33,244 nucleotides of DNA, taken from NCBI GenBank assembly GCA_012799605.1, contig JAAZKX010000061.1, positions 1-33,244 on the forward strand, read 5' to 3'. Position 1 is the stretch's first letter; each line of letters begins with the position of its first letter. Positions 22,617-30,279 of this stretch are shown in pieces. Origin of the DNA: Bacillota bacterium (GTDB lineage: Bacteria > Bacillota > DTU030 > DUMP01). The notes under the pieces were generated by a model. The model worked only from the letters and a program-made list of their open reading frames with translations, was not told the DNA's origin and ran no database searches. The position numbers and the translations under genes were made by a program.

Positions 22617-23798
22617 TCACCTCTTTTTGGGATTATTGTCGGCAATGGCGGGCCAAAAACTGGTACCGGCACCACTCCAAGCAACGTTAAGGATTTCGGC
22701 AACGGTAGCACCAACGTCAGCAAAAGTCCCGCGAGTACCAAGATTACAGGGTCTAATTTCAGCACCGTAAACTAGCACCGGCACATACTCCCTAGTATGG
22801 TCAGTACCCGGTCTGGTCGGATCACAACCGTGGTCAGCTGTAATTATAAGTATATCCTCTTGATTAAGATACCCCAGTAGCTCGCCCAAAGCTAGATCAA
22901 AGTCTGCCAAACATTGTGCATATCCTTGGGGATCATTACGATGACCGTACAGGACATCAAAGTCTACCAGGTTGGTAAATATTAGGTTCCAGTTTCTGCT
23001 GGCAATGGCTTTGCTAGTTAATTTCATTCCTTCTCCATTATCCGCGGTCGGCCAAATCTCACTCAATCCACGCCCAGCAAAAATATCCCCTATTTTCCCG
23101 ATGCCTAGTATATTTCGCCCAGCTGCAAAGGCTGCGTCCAAAACCGTCGGGGTTGGCGGCGGAAGCGAAAAGTCACGCCGGTTAGCAGTCCGGCGGAAGT
23201 TCCCCTTTTCACCGACAAATGGGCGGGCAATCACCCGGGCTACAGCATGATGACCGGTCAAAAGGGCTCTGGCTACCTTGCATATCCGATACAGTTCGTT
23301 GAGGCAGATTATGTGTTCATGGGCTGCGACTTGAAATACACTATCGCCCGAGGTATAAACAATGGGGCGCCCTGTAAGCTGATGCCGCACCCCCAGCTCA
23401 GCGATGATTTTGGTTCCTGAGGCCGGTTTGTTCCCCAAGGACTTTCTTCCAATCCGGCGTTCAAATTCAGCCATGACATCAGGCGGAAAGCCATGAGGAT
23501 ACGTAGGAAATGGTTCCCTTAGGATCAAGCCCATCAGTTCCCAGTGGCCCGTAGTCGAATCTTTTCCTGCAGACGCTTCGGCCAGGCGGCCATGGGCGGC
23601 CATGGGCTTAGCAGCCGGCGGTACTCCTTGAGCCAAAACCAGGTTCCCAAGCCCCATGCGGGTAAGTAACGGCAGTCTTAAACCACCTACTGCCTCGGCT
23701 ACGTTAGACAAGGTGTTGGATCCTTCGTCTTGGTACAAAGCCGCATCCGGCAAGGCCCCGATACCTAGGCTGTCAGCCACTAATATTATTATTGCCAC
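22617..23798 (-). CDS. deoB: Phosphopentomutase
   Basis: This 393-residue alkaline-phosphatase-fold enzyme has the metal site [13 protein letters not shown]. The activated Thr lies in [13 protein letters not shown], and [16 protein letters not shown] and [20 protein letters not shown] carry further Mn ligands. It interconverts (deoxy)ribose 1- and 5-phosphates. It works with the PNP gene seven bases downstream in nucleoside salvage. The start is a GTG at 23798 after GAGGTGACGC. Confidence 0.97.
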   Translation of the reverse strand: MAIIILVADSLGIGALPDAALYQDEGSNTLSNVAEAVGGLRLPLLTRMGLGNLVLAQGVPPAAKPMAAHGRLAEASAGKDSTTGHWELMGLILREPFPTYPHGFPPDVMAEFERRIGRKSLGNKPASGTKIIAELGVRHQLTGRPIVYTSGDSVFQVAAHEHIICLNELYRICKVARALLTGHHAVARVIARPFVGEKGNFRRTANRRDFSLPPPTPTVLDAAFAAGRNILGIGKIGDIFAGRGLSEIWPTADNGEGMKLTSKAIASRNWNLIFTNLVDFDVLYGHRNDPQGYAQCLADFDLALGELLGYLNQEDILIITADHGCDPTRPGTDHTREYVPVLVYGAEIRPCNLGTRGTFADVGATVAEILNVAWSGAGTSFWPAIADNNPKKR

Positions 23799-23804
23799 TT
23801 AGCG

Positions 23805-24746
23805 TCACCTCTGCTCCGGTTCATTTTCGGATAATTGTGCTGTTGCCCGGGGATGAAAGTTGCGGTGAGTTTTTAGCAGATGGTGGGGGGTTACTTGGAT
23901 ATATATCTGGGTCGTGCTGATGTCTGCATGTCCGAGAAGTTCTTGCACCGTGCGTAGATCAGCTCCGCCTTCAAGTAAATGGGTCGCAAAAGAATGGCGT
24001 AAAGTGTGGGGGCTTACATCGTTAGGCAGCCGGGCAGCAGAGACATACTGTTTTAAAATTAACCATGCTCCTTGACGGGTAAGGCGCTTGCCTCTTTGGT
24101 TTACAAATAGTGCTTGCTCGCTTATATTACCTCTTAGTAAGGATTGGCGGCCGTTGTCAAGCCATGCTTTTACAGCCGTAACTGCCTTTTCCCCAACAGG
24201 TATAATGCGTTCCCTATTACCTTTGCCCCGGCAACGCACATATCGTTCCTGAAGGTGAAGATCCCCAAGATCGATTCCAATCAATTCCGACACTCTGAGC
24301 CCGCAAGCATAAGCCAATTCCAGCATAGCCCGGTCACGCAGTTGCGGTGGACCTGACCCTTTTATCTGATCTATCAAAACACCGATTTGTGCCTGTCCCA
24401 AACAACGGGGCAAATAAAAGCCGAGGCGGGGCGTATCTATATTACAAGCCGGGTTTTTCGGTATCAAACCTTCATCTTTTAGAAACCCGTAAAAGGCACG
24501 TGCTGCTGCAACAGACCGAGCTACAGAGGCAGCTGCGCTGCCGCGGGACAATAATTGAAAATAACCGGTCAATGTAGCGTTGTCAGCAGTACGTAGAGTA
24601 TGTCCCCGGGAGTGTAAATAGTCCGCGAGTCCTTTTAAATCACGCCGATAACCATAAGCAGTATTAAGGGCAAGACCACGCTCAGCTATAAGATATGAAC
24701 AAAAACGCTTGAGATCGGATACATTAAAAGATTCTTCGGTTGGCAA
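23805..24746 (-). CDS. xerD: Tyrosine recombinase XerD
   Basis: This 313-residue integrase has a SAM-like N-domain (DLKRFCSYLIAERGLALNTA) and a catalytic domain. It carries the conserved Arg (CGLRVSELIGIDL), Lys (RGKGNRERIIPV), HxxR (SPHTLRHSFATHLLEGG) and His plus nucleophile Tyr (ELLGHADISTTQIYIQV). It resolves chromosome dimers at dif. The start is set at TTG 24746, eight bases after GGAG. The longer frame to 24962 mostly overlaps spoIIM and is rejected. Location between spoIIM and deoB is conserved in Clostridia, which argues against a mobile-element integrase. Confidence 0.93.
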   Translation of the reverse strand: MPTEESFNVSDLKRFCSYLIAERGLALNTAYGYRRDLKGLADYLHSRGHTLRTADNATLTGYFQLLSRGSAAASVARSVAAARAFYGFLKDEGLIPKNPACNIDTPRLGFYLPRCLGQAQIGVLIDQIKGSGPPQLRDRAMLELAYACGLRVSELIGIDLGDLHLQERYVRCRGKGNRERIIPVGEKAVTAVKAWLDNGRQSLLRGNISEQALFVNQRGKRLTRQGAWLILKQYVSAARLPNDVSPHTLRHSFATHLLEGGADLRTVQELLGHADISTTQIYIQVTPHHLLKTHRNFHPRATAQLSENEPEQR

Positions 24747-24790
24747 GGCATACACTCCTTCATCAGCCCAACAGTTGGTAAATAGCCGGC

Positions 24791-25438
24791 TTAAAATAAT
24801 CCTGCAGCCGTAATCTTGGCCAATACCGGTGTTATGTAAGCTTCGACCACAGCAGCCAAAAAAGCTGCTATACCTGCGTAACAAATCAACAGACCGTAGC
24901 TCCACAAAGAAGGCGCATTGCGTTGGCTGGGATATTTTGTAAAGCGCTGCCGTAATAGACAATAAGCGAATGATATCGCACCGGCCGTTAAAAACAACAG
25001 GGCTGGAATTATAAGCAAGCTATGGGGCAGCATTGCAGTACCGGCAAGAATAAAGCCCCTCCATTTAACTTCCTCGATTAAGAAAGCTGCTGTGAACCCG
25101 CTACTAAAACCTTTTGAAAATAGCAGTATTAAAGTCAGGGGCAGCCCTACTACCGTGAGTCCGCCGAGCCATAGCAAAACAATAGTTTTAGCGTTGGCCC
25201 ATAAAGCAGGAAGAAGAAGTTCGTTCCCACTCGGTAACGTTTCGGAGGTCATATCAACAACAAAAACTTGCAAATACTCCATCAGCTCAGTTTTTTGGTG
25301 GTTCGCCAACGTTCGCACTGTTAGGGCACCGAAGACCACCCCAGTAATAAATAAGATGACTACAAAAAAATATATCCCCTGATTAGACAGTACATGCCGT
25401 TTGACTTCTTCTTCAAACCATCGCCACCACACCGGCAT
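24791..25438 (-). CDS. spoIIM: Stage II sporulation protein M
   Basis: This 215-residue protein has about five membrane spans. It has the early span YFFVVILFITGVVFGALTV, then LWLGGLTVVGLPLTLILLFS, KGFSSGFTAAFLIEEV, LPHSLLIIPALLFLTAG and a C-terminal span with EAYITPVL. SpoIIM is part of the SpoIID-IIM-IIP machine that thins septal peptidoglycan during engulfment. The ATG at 25438 touches a seven-G run; the GTG two codons on (25432) has better spacing. The ribosome site can be trapped in a hairpin. Confidence 0.93.
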   Translation of the reverse strand: MPVWWRWFEEEVKRHVLSNQGIYFFVVILFITGVVFGALTVRTLANHQKTELMEYLQVFVVDMTSETLPSGNELLLPALWANAKTIVLLWLGGLTVVGLPLTLILLFSKGFSSGFTAAFLIEEVKWRGFILAGTAMLPHSLLIIPALLFLTAGAISFAYCLLRQRFTKYPSQRNAPSLWSYGLLICYAGIAAFLAAVVEAYITPVLAKITAAGLF

Positions 25439-25440
25439 CC

Positions 25441-25468
25441 CCCCCTGCCTTCTTACATATGCAGGAGG
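25441..25468 (-). promoter_or_regulatory. Hairpin that can mask the spoIIM ribosome-binding site
   Basis: In the mRNA CCTCCTGC (25468-25461) can pair with GCAGGGGG (25448-25441) with one G-U pair and a 12-base loop. This would cover the G-rich ribosome site directly before the start codon. The fold is seen in sequence; a regulatory role is inference. Confidence 0.4.
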
Positions 25469-25476
25469 TCAGGCAG

Positions 25477-26013
25477 CTATGCTAATCCCTTGCTCGCTGC
25501 CCATTGTAAAGCGATGATAGTTTTGGCATCACGGATTTTCCCCTGTTCTAACCACAAAATAGCTTCCCTGAGCCGGATTGTAGTTGTAGTTATAAACTCG
25601 TCTATATCAGTGCGGCCTTGTACTCGCTCAAGATCGTCAGCATAATAAAGAGCTAGAATTTCCGAAGTAAAACCCGGGCTGGTATAAAAAGAATAAACAT
25701 GTTTCAGCCGCCTGGGGTAAAAGCCCGTTTCTTCAACCAGCTCCCTTAAAGCACATGTAGCTGGCTTTTCATCGGGCTCCAGTTTACCTGCCGGTATCTC
25801 CCACAGTTGGCCACCGGTAGCATAACGAAATTGGCGTACCAAAACTACATAGCCTGGTTTGGGGCAAGCTAATATTGCTACCGCACCTGGGTGCTTGACT
25901 ACATCTCTGTATGCTTTTTGCCCATTCGGTAGCAATACCAATGCCTGCTCCACCTGAAAAATGCGCCCGCGATAAATGGGTTTTGTCTGGAGGGTGTGCT
26001 CGTTTAGGTGCAT
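25477..26013 (-). CDS. nudF: Nudix hydrolase, probable ADP-ribose pyrophosphatase
   Basis: This 178-residue protein has the Nudix box GKLEPDEKPATCALRELVEE followed by TGF, all catalytic Glu present. It also has the ADP-ribose pyrophosphatase features VRQFRYATGGQLWEIPAGKL and YTSPGFTSEILALYYADDL. It would hydrolyse ADP-ribose to AMP and ribose-5-phosphate. I start it at ATG 26013 (MHLNEHTLQTKPIY); the frame to 26127 has no ribosome site and no family match. It heads the run spoIIM-xerD-deoB-PNP-dacF. Confidence 0.9.
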   Translation of the reverse strand: MHLNEHTLQTKPIYRGRIFQVEQALVLLPNGQKAYRDVVKHPGAVAILACPKPGYVVLVRQFRYATGGQLWEIPAGKLEPDEKPATCALRELVEETGFYPRRLKHVYSFYTSPGFTSEILALYYADDLERVQGRTDIDEFITTTTIRLREAILWLEQGKIRDAKTIIALQWAASKGLA

Positions 26014-26126
26014 ATCCTTAACTCGCCTCTCATCTTTTTTCTCCAATAAGCAGATACAGCTGATGTAATTAAATTCGTGACTGGAAAGGTTATTCCTCTT
26101 TTTAGCAGCACTGCCGTACCGAAACA

Positions 26127-26154
26127 ATTATCAGCCAACCAAGCTTTTGGTCAA
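26127..26154 (-). promoter_or_regulatory. Sigma-A promoter of the Nudix-spoIIM-xerD run
   Basis: TTGACC (26154-26149), 16 bases, GATAAT (26132-26127) on the minus strand. It would give an untranslated leader of about 110 bases. Confidence 0.6.
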
Positions 26155-26201
26155 AATAAATTAAAAATAATGTTTATAAAAAGTTAGCAGGAATTCATTC
26201 A

Positions 26202-26443
26202 TTGGTGGCGAATATCATCTGTCAAGGTTTCACCCAAGGGCTTACCCAAGCCGGCTATTTAACTAAAAATAGCGCTCTCTTAGGCAAAATCACCAATGTT
26301 ACACCTAGACTGAAAAACTACGCTGAAATCCGAATAACGTCAAAGCAGCAAGAAAAATAGTCGCAATTGCAGCGGTAGGCAGCAAATTGGCAATTGTGCT
26401 TCAAATGGGCTTGGTGGAACCGGTTAAAGTCATAAGGAGGTGA
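26202..26443 (+). pseudogene. Possible frameshifted small gene of unknown family
   Basis: The 480-base gap between the Nudix start and the first symporter holds two abutting plus-strand frames. The first, from TTG 26202 or GTG 26205 with AGGA upstream, includes CQGFTQGLTQAGYLTK and NVTPRLKNYAEIRITS and ends at TAG 26360. The second, open from 26327, reads KAARKIVAIAAVGSKLAIVL then QMGLVEPVKVIRR and ends at TGA 26443 inside an AAGGAGGTGA ribosome-like site. One base change near 26350 would join them into about 80 residues. I recognise no family. It could be a decayed gene, a sequencing error or chance. Confidence 0.35.
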
Positions 26444-26495
26444 CCGTTAGAAAAGAGGCTGGACAATAACATATTTTGACAAGGAGGTTCATTAA

Positions 26496-27848
26496 GTGGA
26501 GCAATCCCGTGAAACGTTTGGCAGTCAAATAGGTTTTATCTTTGCAGCAGCCGGATCGGCTATTGGATTGGGTAATATCTGGCGTTTTCCTTATCTCGTC
26601 GGTATGTATGGCGGAGCAGCTTTTTTGGTGGTATATCTAGCTATTGTACTGATTGTCGGCGTTGTCTGTTTTATTGCTGAAGTTTCGTTTGGACGTCATA
26701 CCCGGCAGTCCAACGTCGGTGCTTTTAAATCGGTTAACAAAGCCTGGGCGCCGGCCGGGCTAATAGGAATTTTAGCTGGCTTTATGATCCTTTCGTTCTA
26801 CAGCGTAGTAGGCGGTTGGGCTATCCGTTATTTCTTCCAGGCCTTCGCTGGTTATTCCTTTGCCGACCCGGCTGCCAGCGCTGATTTCTTTGGCGCTTTT
26901 GTCAGCAGCCCTCTCGCACCTGTTATTTATCATGGGTTATTTATGGGAGCCACAATTTATATTGTTTACAATGGAATTCAAGATGGTATTGAAAAATACT
27001 CCAATATTATGATGCCCGCCCTGTTTGTACTCATTCTTATTTTAACCGTTCGGTCTTTGACCTTACCGGGTGCACATGAAGGCCTCGAGTTTTACCTAAA
27101 GCCGGATTTCTCCCGGATTACAGGCGAAGTTCTGCTTGCGGCTTTGGGGCAGGTGTTCTTTACCCTTAGTTTGGGTATGGGTTCCATCTTAACCTATGGT
27201 AGCTATCTGGGCAAAGATGATAATATCCCCTACGTCTCTACTGTAGTTCCGCTCATGGATACCCTGATCGCCTTTTTGGCTGGATTGATCATTTTCCCGG
27301 CTGTCTTCGCTTACGGCTTCCAGCCCGATCAAGGCGGCGGCCTTGCTTTCGTTACCTTGCCAGCAGTTTTTGATGCCATGCCAGCCGGCAACCTTTTTGG
27401 CGGTGCCTTCTTCTTTTTACTCGTTTTAGCTGCTTTGACATCAGCTATCTCGTTGTTGGAGCCGGTTGCAGCTTATATGATTGAAGAATATGGCTGGACC
27501 CGCAACAAAGCTGTGCTGATTATGGGCACCATCATTTTTGTAGTTGGCATCGGTGCTTCACTCTCACAAGGGGTTTGGAGCCATATAACCTTTTTTGGCG
27601 ACAATTTCTTTGATTTCCTTGACAATACCTCAGGTAATATTCTGCTTCCGGTCAGTGGACTCGTAACCGCTATCTTCGTAGCATGGGTTTGGGGCAGCGA
27701 CAATGCCTTAAGAGAAGCAACTAATGATGGAGCGATCAAATTTGCCTGGGGTAACCTATGGGCTAATGTCCTGATCAAGTATGTCGCACCGATCCTTATT
27801 ACGGTAGTATTTTTGAGTAGTATCGGAATCATTCCAGTAGGAATCTAA
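26496..27848 (+). CDS. Sodium-dependent symporter, NSS/SNF family (copy 1)
   Basis: This 450-residue transporter has about 11 membrane spans, like MhsT and Tyt1 and one fewer than LeuT. Span 1 has the sodium/substrate signature AAAGSAIGLGNIWRFPYLVG. Span 6-7 has FFTLSLGMGSILTYGSYLG. Asp255 (PLMDTL) sits where chloride-independent bacterial members carry an acidic residue. It would import an amino acid or similar solute with Na+; the substrate is unknown. The GTG start is preceded by GACAAGGAGG. A strong terminator follows, so it is a separate unit from copy 2. Confidence 0.93.
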   Translation: MEQSRETFGSQIGFIFAAAGSAIGLGNIWRFPYLVGMYGGAAFLVVYLAIVLIVGVVCFIAEVSFGRHTRQSNVGAFKSVNKAWAPAGLIGILAGFMILSFYSVVGGWAIRYFFQAFAGYSFADPAASADFFGAFVSSPLAPVIYHGLFMGATIYIVYNGIQDGIEKYSNIMMPALFVLILILTVRSLTLPGAHEGLEFYLKPDFSRITGEVLLAALGQVFFTLSLGMGSILTYGSYLGKDDNIPYVSTVVPLMDTLIAFLAGLIIFPAVFAYGFQPDQGGGLAFVTLPAVFDAMPAGNLFGGAFFFLLVLAALTSAISLLEPVAAYMIEEYGWTRNKAVLIMGTIIFVVGIGASLSQGVWSHITFFGDNFFDFLDNTSGNILLPVSGLVTAIFVAWVWGSDNALREATNDGAIKFAWGNLWANVLIKYVAPILITVVFLSSIGIIPVGI

Positions 27849-27876
27849 ACCTTCCGTTAAAAAATCAATAAGCCAA

Positions 27877-27906
27877 AAAAGTGCCGCCAACTCAGGCGGC
27901 ACTTTT
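27877..27906 (+). terminator. Intrinsic terminator after symporter copy 1
   Basis: AAAAGTGCCGCC and GGCGGCACTTTT form a 12-pair stem with a six-base loop, followed by an AT-rich tract. The A/T flanks make it potentially bidirectional. Confidence 0.92.
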
Positions 27907-28107
27907 AATTTAATCGGCCTATTTAAAAGCACGGTAGCCCAGCTGCTAATTTGTTGATATATTCACCCAATTAACTTCATTAACAGCATTACAGCCCCAA
28001 TATATTACCAATAACAATTTATGAATGAAAAATAAATATTATAGGCAGGATTTTTCGCATTTGTGTCTAATTATTGTAAGAGAGCGTTAGTTCAAATTAG
28101 GGGGGAT

Positions 28108-28149
28108 ATGACTGAAATAACTTTAACTGCAGTAAGTGCCTCAAATTAA
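28108..28149 (+). CDS. Possible 13-residue leader peptide before symporter copy 2
   Basis: In the 320-base gap between the symporters, ATG 28108 follows a GGGGGG site and encodes MTEITLTAVSASN, ending in TAA. The ribosome site of the next gene follows within eight bases. The arrangement is that of a translated leader, but so short a frame can occur by chance. No clear promoter was found in this gap; besides the terminator and this frame I see nothing else in it. Confidence 0.3.
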   Translation: MTEITLTAVSASN

Positions 28150-28168
28150 TGACAAGGAGGTCCGATGA

Positions 28169-29524
28169 ATGGGCGAGCAAACTCGCGAAACGTTTGGAAG
28201 TAGGATTGGTTTCATTTTCGCTGCCGCAGGATCAGCCATCGGCTTAGGTAATGTCTGGCGTTTCCCCTATCTGGTCGGAGCACACGGTGGCGCAGCCTTT
28301 GTTATAGTATATTTAATTATGGTTTTTATTATCGGTATTGTTTGTTTTGTCGCCGAGGTTTCTCTGGGTCGGCATACCAGACAATCTAACGTCGGCGCAT
28401 TTAAGGCTATTAAACCTTCGTGGGGACCGGCAGGACTCATTGGAATTACAGCCGGTTTTATGATTCTTTCATTTTATAGTGTTATTGGCGGCTGGTCTAT
28501 TTACTACTTTTTCAAGGCCTTTGCAGGCTTCCCGGCAGCTGATCCAGTCGTATGCAACGAAATGTTTAATGCTTTTGTTACCAGTTCAGCTGCTCCCATT
28601 TTCTTTCACGCCTTGTTTATGCTAGCCACGATCTATATCGTTTACAGCGGAGTACAATCGGGCATTGAAAGATACTCCAACATTATGATGCCAGCCTTAT
28701 TCGTCTTAATCGTCATTCTAGCTATTCGTTCTATGACCTTACCGGGCGCCGGCGCTGGGATTGAGTTCTTGATCAAGCCTGACTTTTCACAAATTACGGG
28801 CGAAGTTTTGTTAGCGGCTTTAGGGCAAGTATTCTTTACTTTAAGCTTGGGTATGGGCTCTATTCTAACATATGGTAGTTACTTGGGCCAAGACGAAAGT
28901 ATACCCAATGTGTCTACAATAGTACCTCTTATGGATACCCTGATCGCTTTCTTGGCAGGGCTGGTTATTTTCCCAGCTGTTTTCGCTTACGGGTTTGAAC
29001 CTGGCCAAGGCGTTGGCCTTGTGTTCGTCACCCTGCCCGCCATTTTCTCCGAAATGCCAGCCGGCAATCTGTTCGGAGCTGCCTTTTTCTTCTTCATTAT
29101 CTTGGCGGCGCTAACCTCTGCTATTTCCCTGCTGGAACCTCCGACCGCTTACATGATGGAAGAACACGGCTGGGAACGGCGGAAAGCCTCCGTCGTCATT
29201 GGGATCGTTATATTTATTGTAGGTGTGTTCGCCTCTTTATCCATGGGAGTGTTGAGCGACTTTACTATCGGCGGAATGGTTATATTTGACTTATTGGATT
29301 ACCTCTCCGGCAACTGGTTGCTACCAATCAGCGGCTTGGTAACAGCAATCTTTGTAGCTTGGGTCTGGGGTACTGACAATGCCCTACAAGAGGCCACCAA
29401 CGATGGTACCATCGAATTTGCGTGGGGCAGTTTGTGGGCCAATGTTTTAATAAAATATGTAGCACCTATTTTAATTACTGTCGTTTTCTTGAGCAGTATC
29501 GGCGTAATAAAAGTAGGGGTCTAA
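28169..29524 (+). CDS. Sodium-dependent symporter, NSS/SNF family (copy 2)
   Basis: This 451-residue protein is closely similar to copy 1 along its whole length, including AAAGSAIGLGNVWRFPYLVG, FFTLSLGMGSILTYGSYLG and acidic Asp256. Differences cluster in the external part after span 3 (AADPVVCNEMFNAFVTSSAA versus AADPAASADFFGAFVSSPLA) and around span 10. It is a tandem duplicate that may have diverged in substrate or regulation. The ATG at 28169 follows GACAAGGAGG, the same block as in copy 1. Span count and ion type as for copy 1. Confidence 0.93.
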   Translation: MGEQTRETFGSRIGFIFAAAGSAIGLGNVWRFPYLVGAHGGAAFVIVYLIMVFIIGIVCFVAEVSLGRHTRQSNVGAFKAIKPSWGPAGLIGITAGFMILSFYSVIGGWSIYYFFKAFAGFPAADPVVCNEMFNAFVTSSAAPIFFHALFMLATIYIVYSGVQSGIERYSNIMMPALFVLIVILAIRSMTLPGAGAGIEFLIKPDFSQITGEVLLAALGQVFFTLSLGMGSILTYGSYLGQDESIPNVSTIVPLMDTLIAFLAGLVIFPAVFAYGFEPGQGVGLVFVTLPAIFSEMPAGNLFGAAFFFFIILAALTSAISLLEPPTAYMMEEHGWERRKASVVIGIVIFIVGVFASLSMGVLSDFTIGGMVIFDLLDYLSGNWLLPISGLVTAIFVAWVWGTDNALQEATNDGTIEFAWGSLWANVLIKYVAPILITVVFLSSIGVIKVGV

Positions 29525-29550
29525 GCCGGAATTTACTCAAGCCGACCTAC

Positions 29551-29579
29551 AAAACGGGCAGCCTCGGGCTGCCCGTTTT
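29551..29579 (+). terminator. Intrinsic terminator after symporter copy 2
   Basis: AAAACGGGCAGCC and GGCTGCCCGTTTT form a 13-pair stem with a three-base loop (TCG), followed by TAGTTTA. Confidence 0.93.
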
Positions 29580-29682
29580 AGTTTATAAAAAATCTTATCC
29601 AAACAGGAATTCGTTCAACCACCTAGAATGGCATTACTGGGTAATCTAATTATTACAGCCTGGTCAGATAGGAGTTGAAAAT

Positions 29683-30279
29683 ATGACTGAAATCGAAAAT
29701 CGCGGTTACGTACACATCTATACCGGTGACGGCAAAGGTAAAACAACAGCAGCCATTGGATTGGCAATTCGCGCTCTAGGGGCCGGTAAAAAGGTGCTGT
29801 TTCTTCAATTTATGAAGCAGCCCACCTATAGCGAGCATAAAATCTTGACGAAATTATCGCCACAATTGGAACTGGTAACTTTGGGCAAACCTTATTTTGT
29901 CGCCCGTAGCGATCAAATTTCGCCGGAACAGGCTAGCGCCATGAATGAACAAGTGGTAGTATTCGACCCCGGCCATCCGCCAGCTGATTATACGGCTTTG
30001 ATCGAAAAAGGTTTAAACCAGGCTCGGAACGCGCTGATTAATCAAAGCCATGATTTGGTAGTAATGGATGAACTTTGCGTGGCTTTGCATTTAGGGCTAG
30101 CTGACCTACAGCATGTTTTGTCCATTCTAAAAGAACGCCAGCGTAGTGTGGAAGTGGTGATTACCGGTCGCGGTGCCCCGACCCAACTGATTGATGTAGC
30201 CGATCTGGTTACTGAAATGCGGGAAATAAAGCACTACTTTAACCTCGGTGTACCGGCTCGGTTGGGCATCGAAAACTGA
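29683..30279 (+). CDS. cobO: Cob(I)alamin / cobyrinate a,c-diamide adenosyltransferase (BtuR/CobO type)
   Basis: This 198-residue P-loop protein has YTGDGKGKTTAAIGLAIRAL at the N-terminus, LQFMKQPTYSEHKIL, the Walker-B-like HDLVVMDELCVALHLGL, ITGRGAP and the family end HYFNLGVPARLGIEN. It transfers adenosyl from ATP to reduced cobalt, forming coenzyme B12 or its precursor. No other cobalamin gene or B12 riboswitch is in the window. The ATG at 29683 has AGGAG eight bases ahead. Its stop directly abuts the stop of the convergent M18 gene. Confidence 0.95.
   Translation: MTEIENRGYVHIYTGDGKGKTTAAIGLAIRALGAGKKVLFLQFMKQPTYSEHKILTKLSPQLELVTLGKPYFVARSDQISPEQASAMNEQVVVFDPGHPPADYTALIEKGLNQARNALINQSHDLVVMDELCVALHLGLADLQHVLSILKERQRSVEVVITGRGAPTQLIDVADLVTEMREIKHYFNLGVPARLGIEN

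Noticed and set aside
24747-24962. Longer xerD start overlapping spoIIM
   Set aside because: The extension is an out-of-frame reading of the spoIIM 3' end with no recombinase similarity.
26254-26273. Hairpin GCTATTT-AACTAA-AAATAGC
   Set aside because: AT-rich seven-pair stem without a T-run; weak and probably chance.
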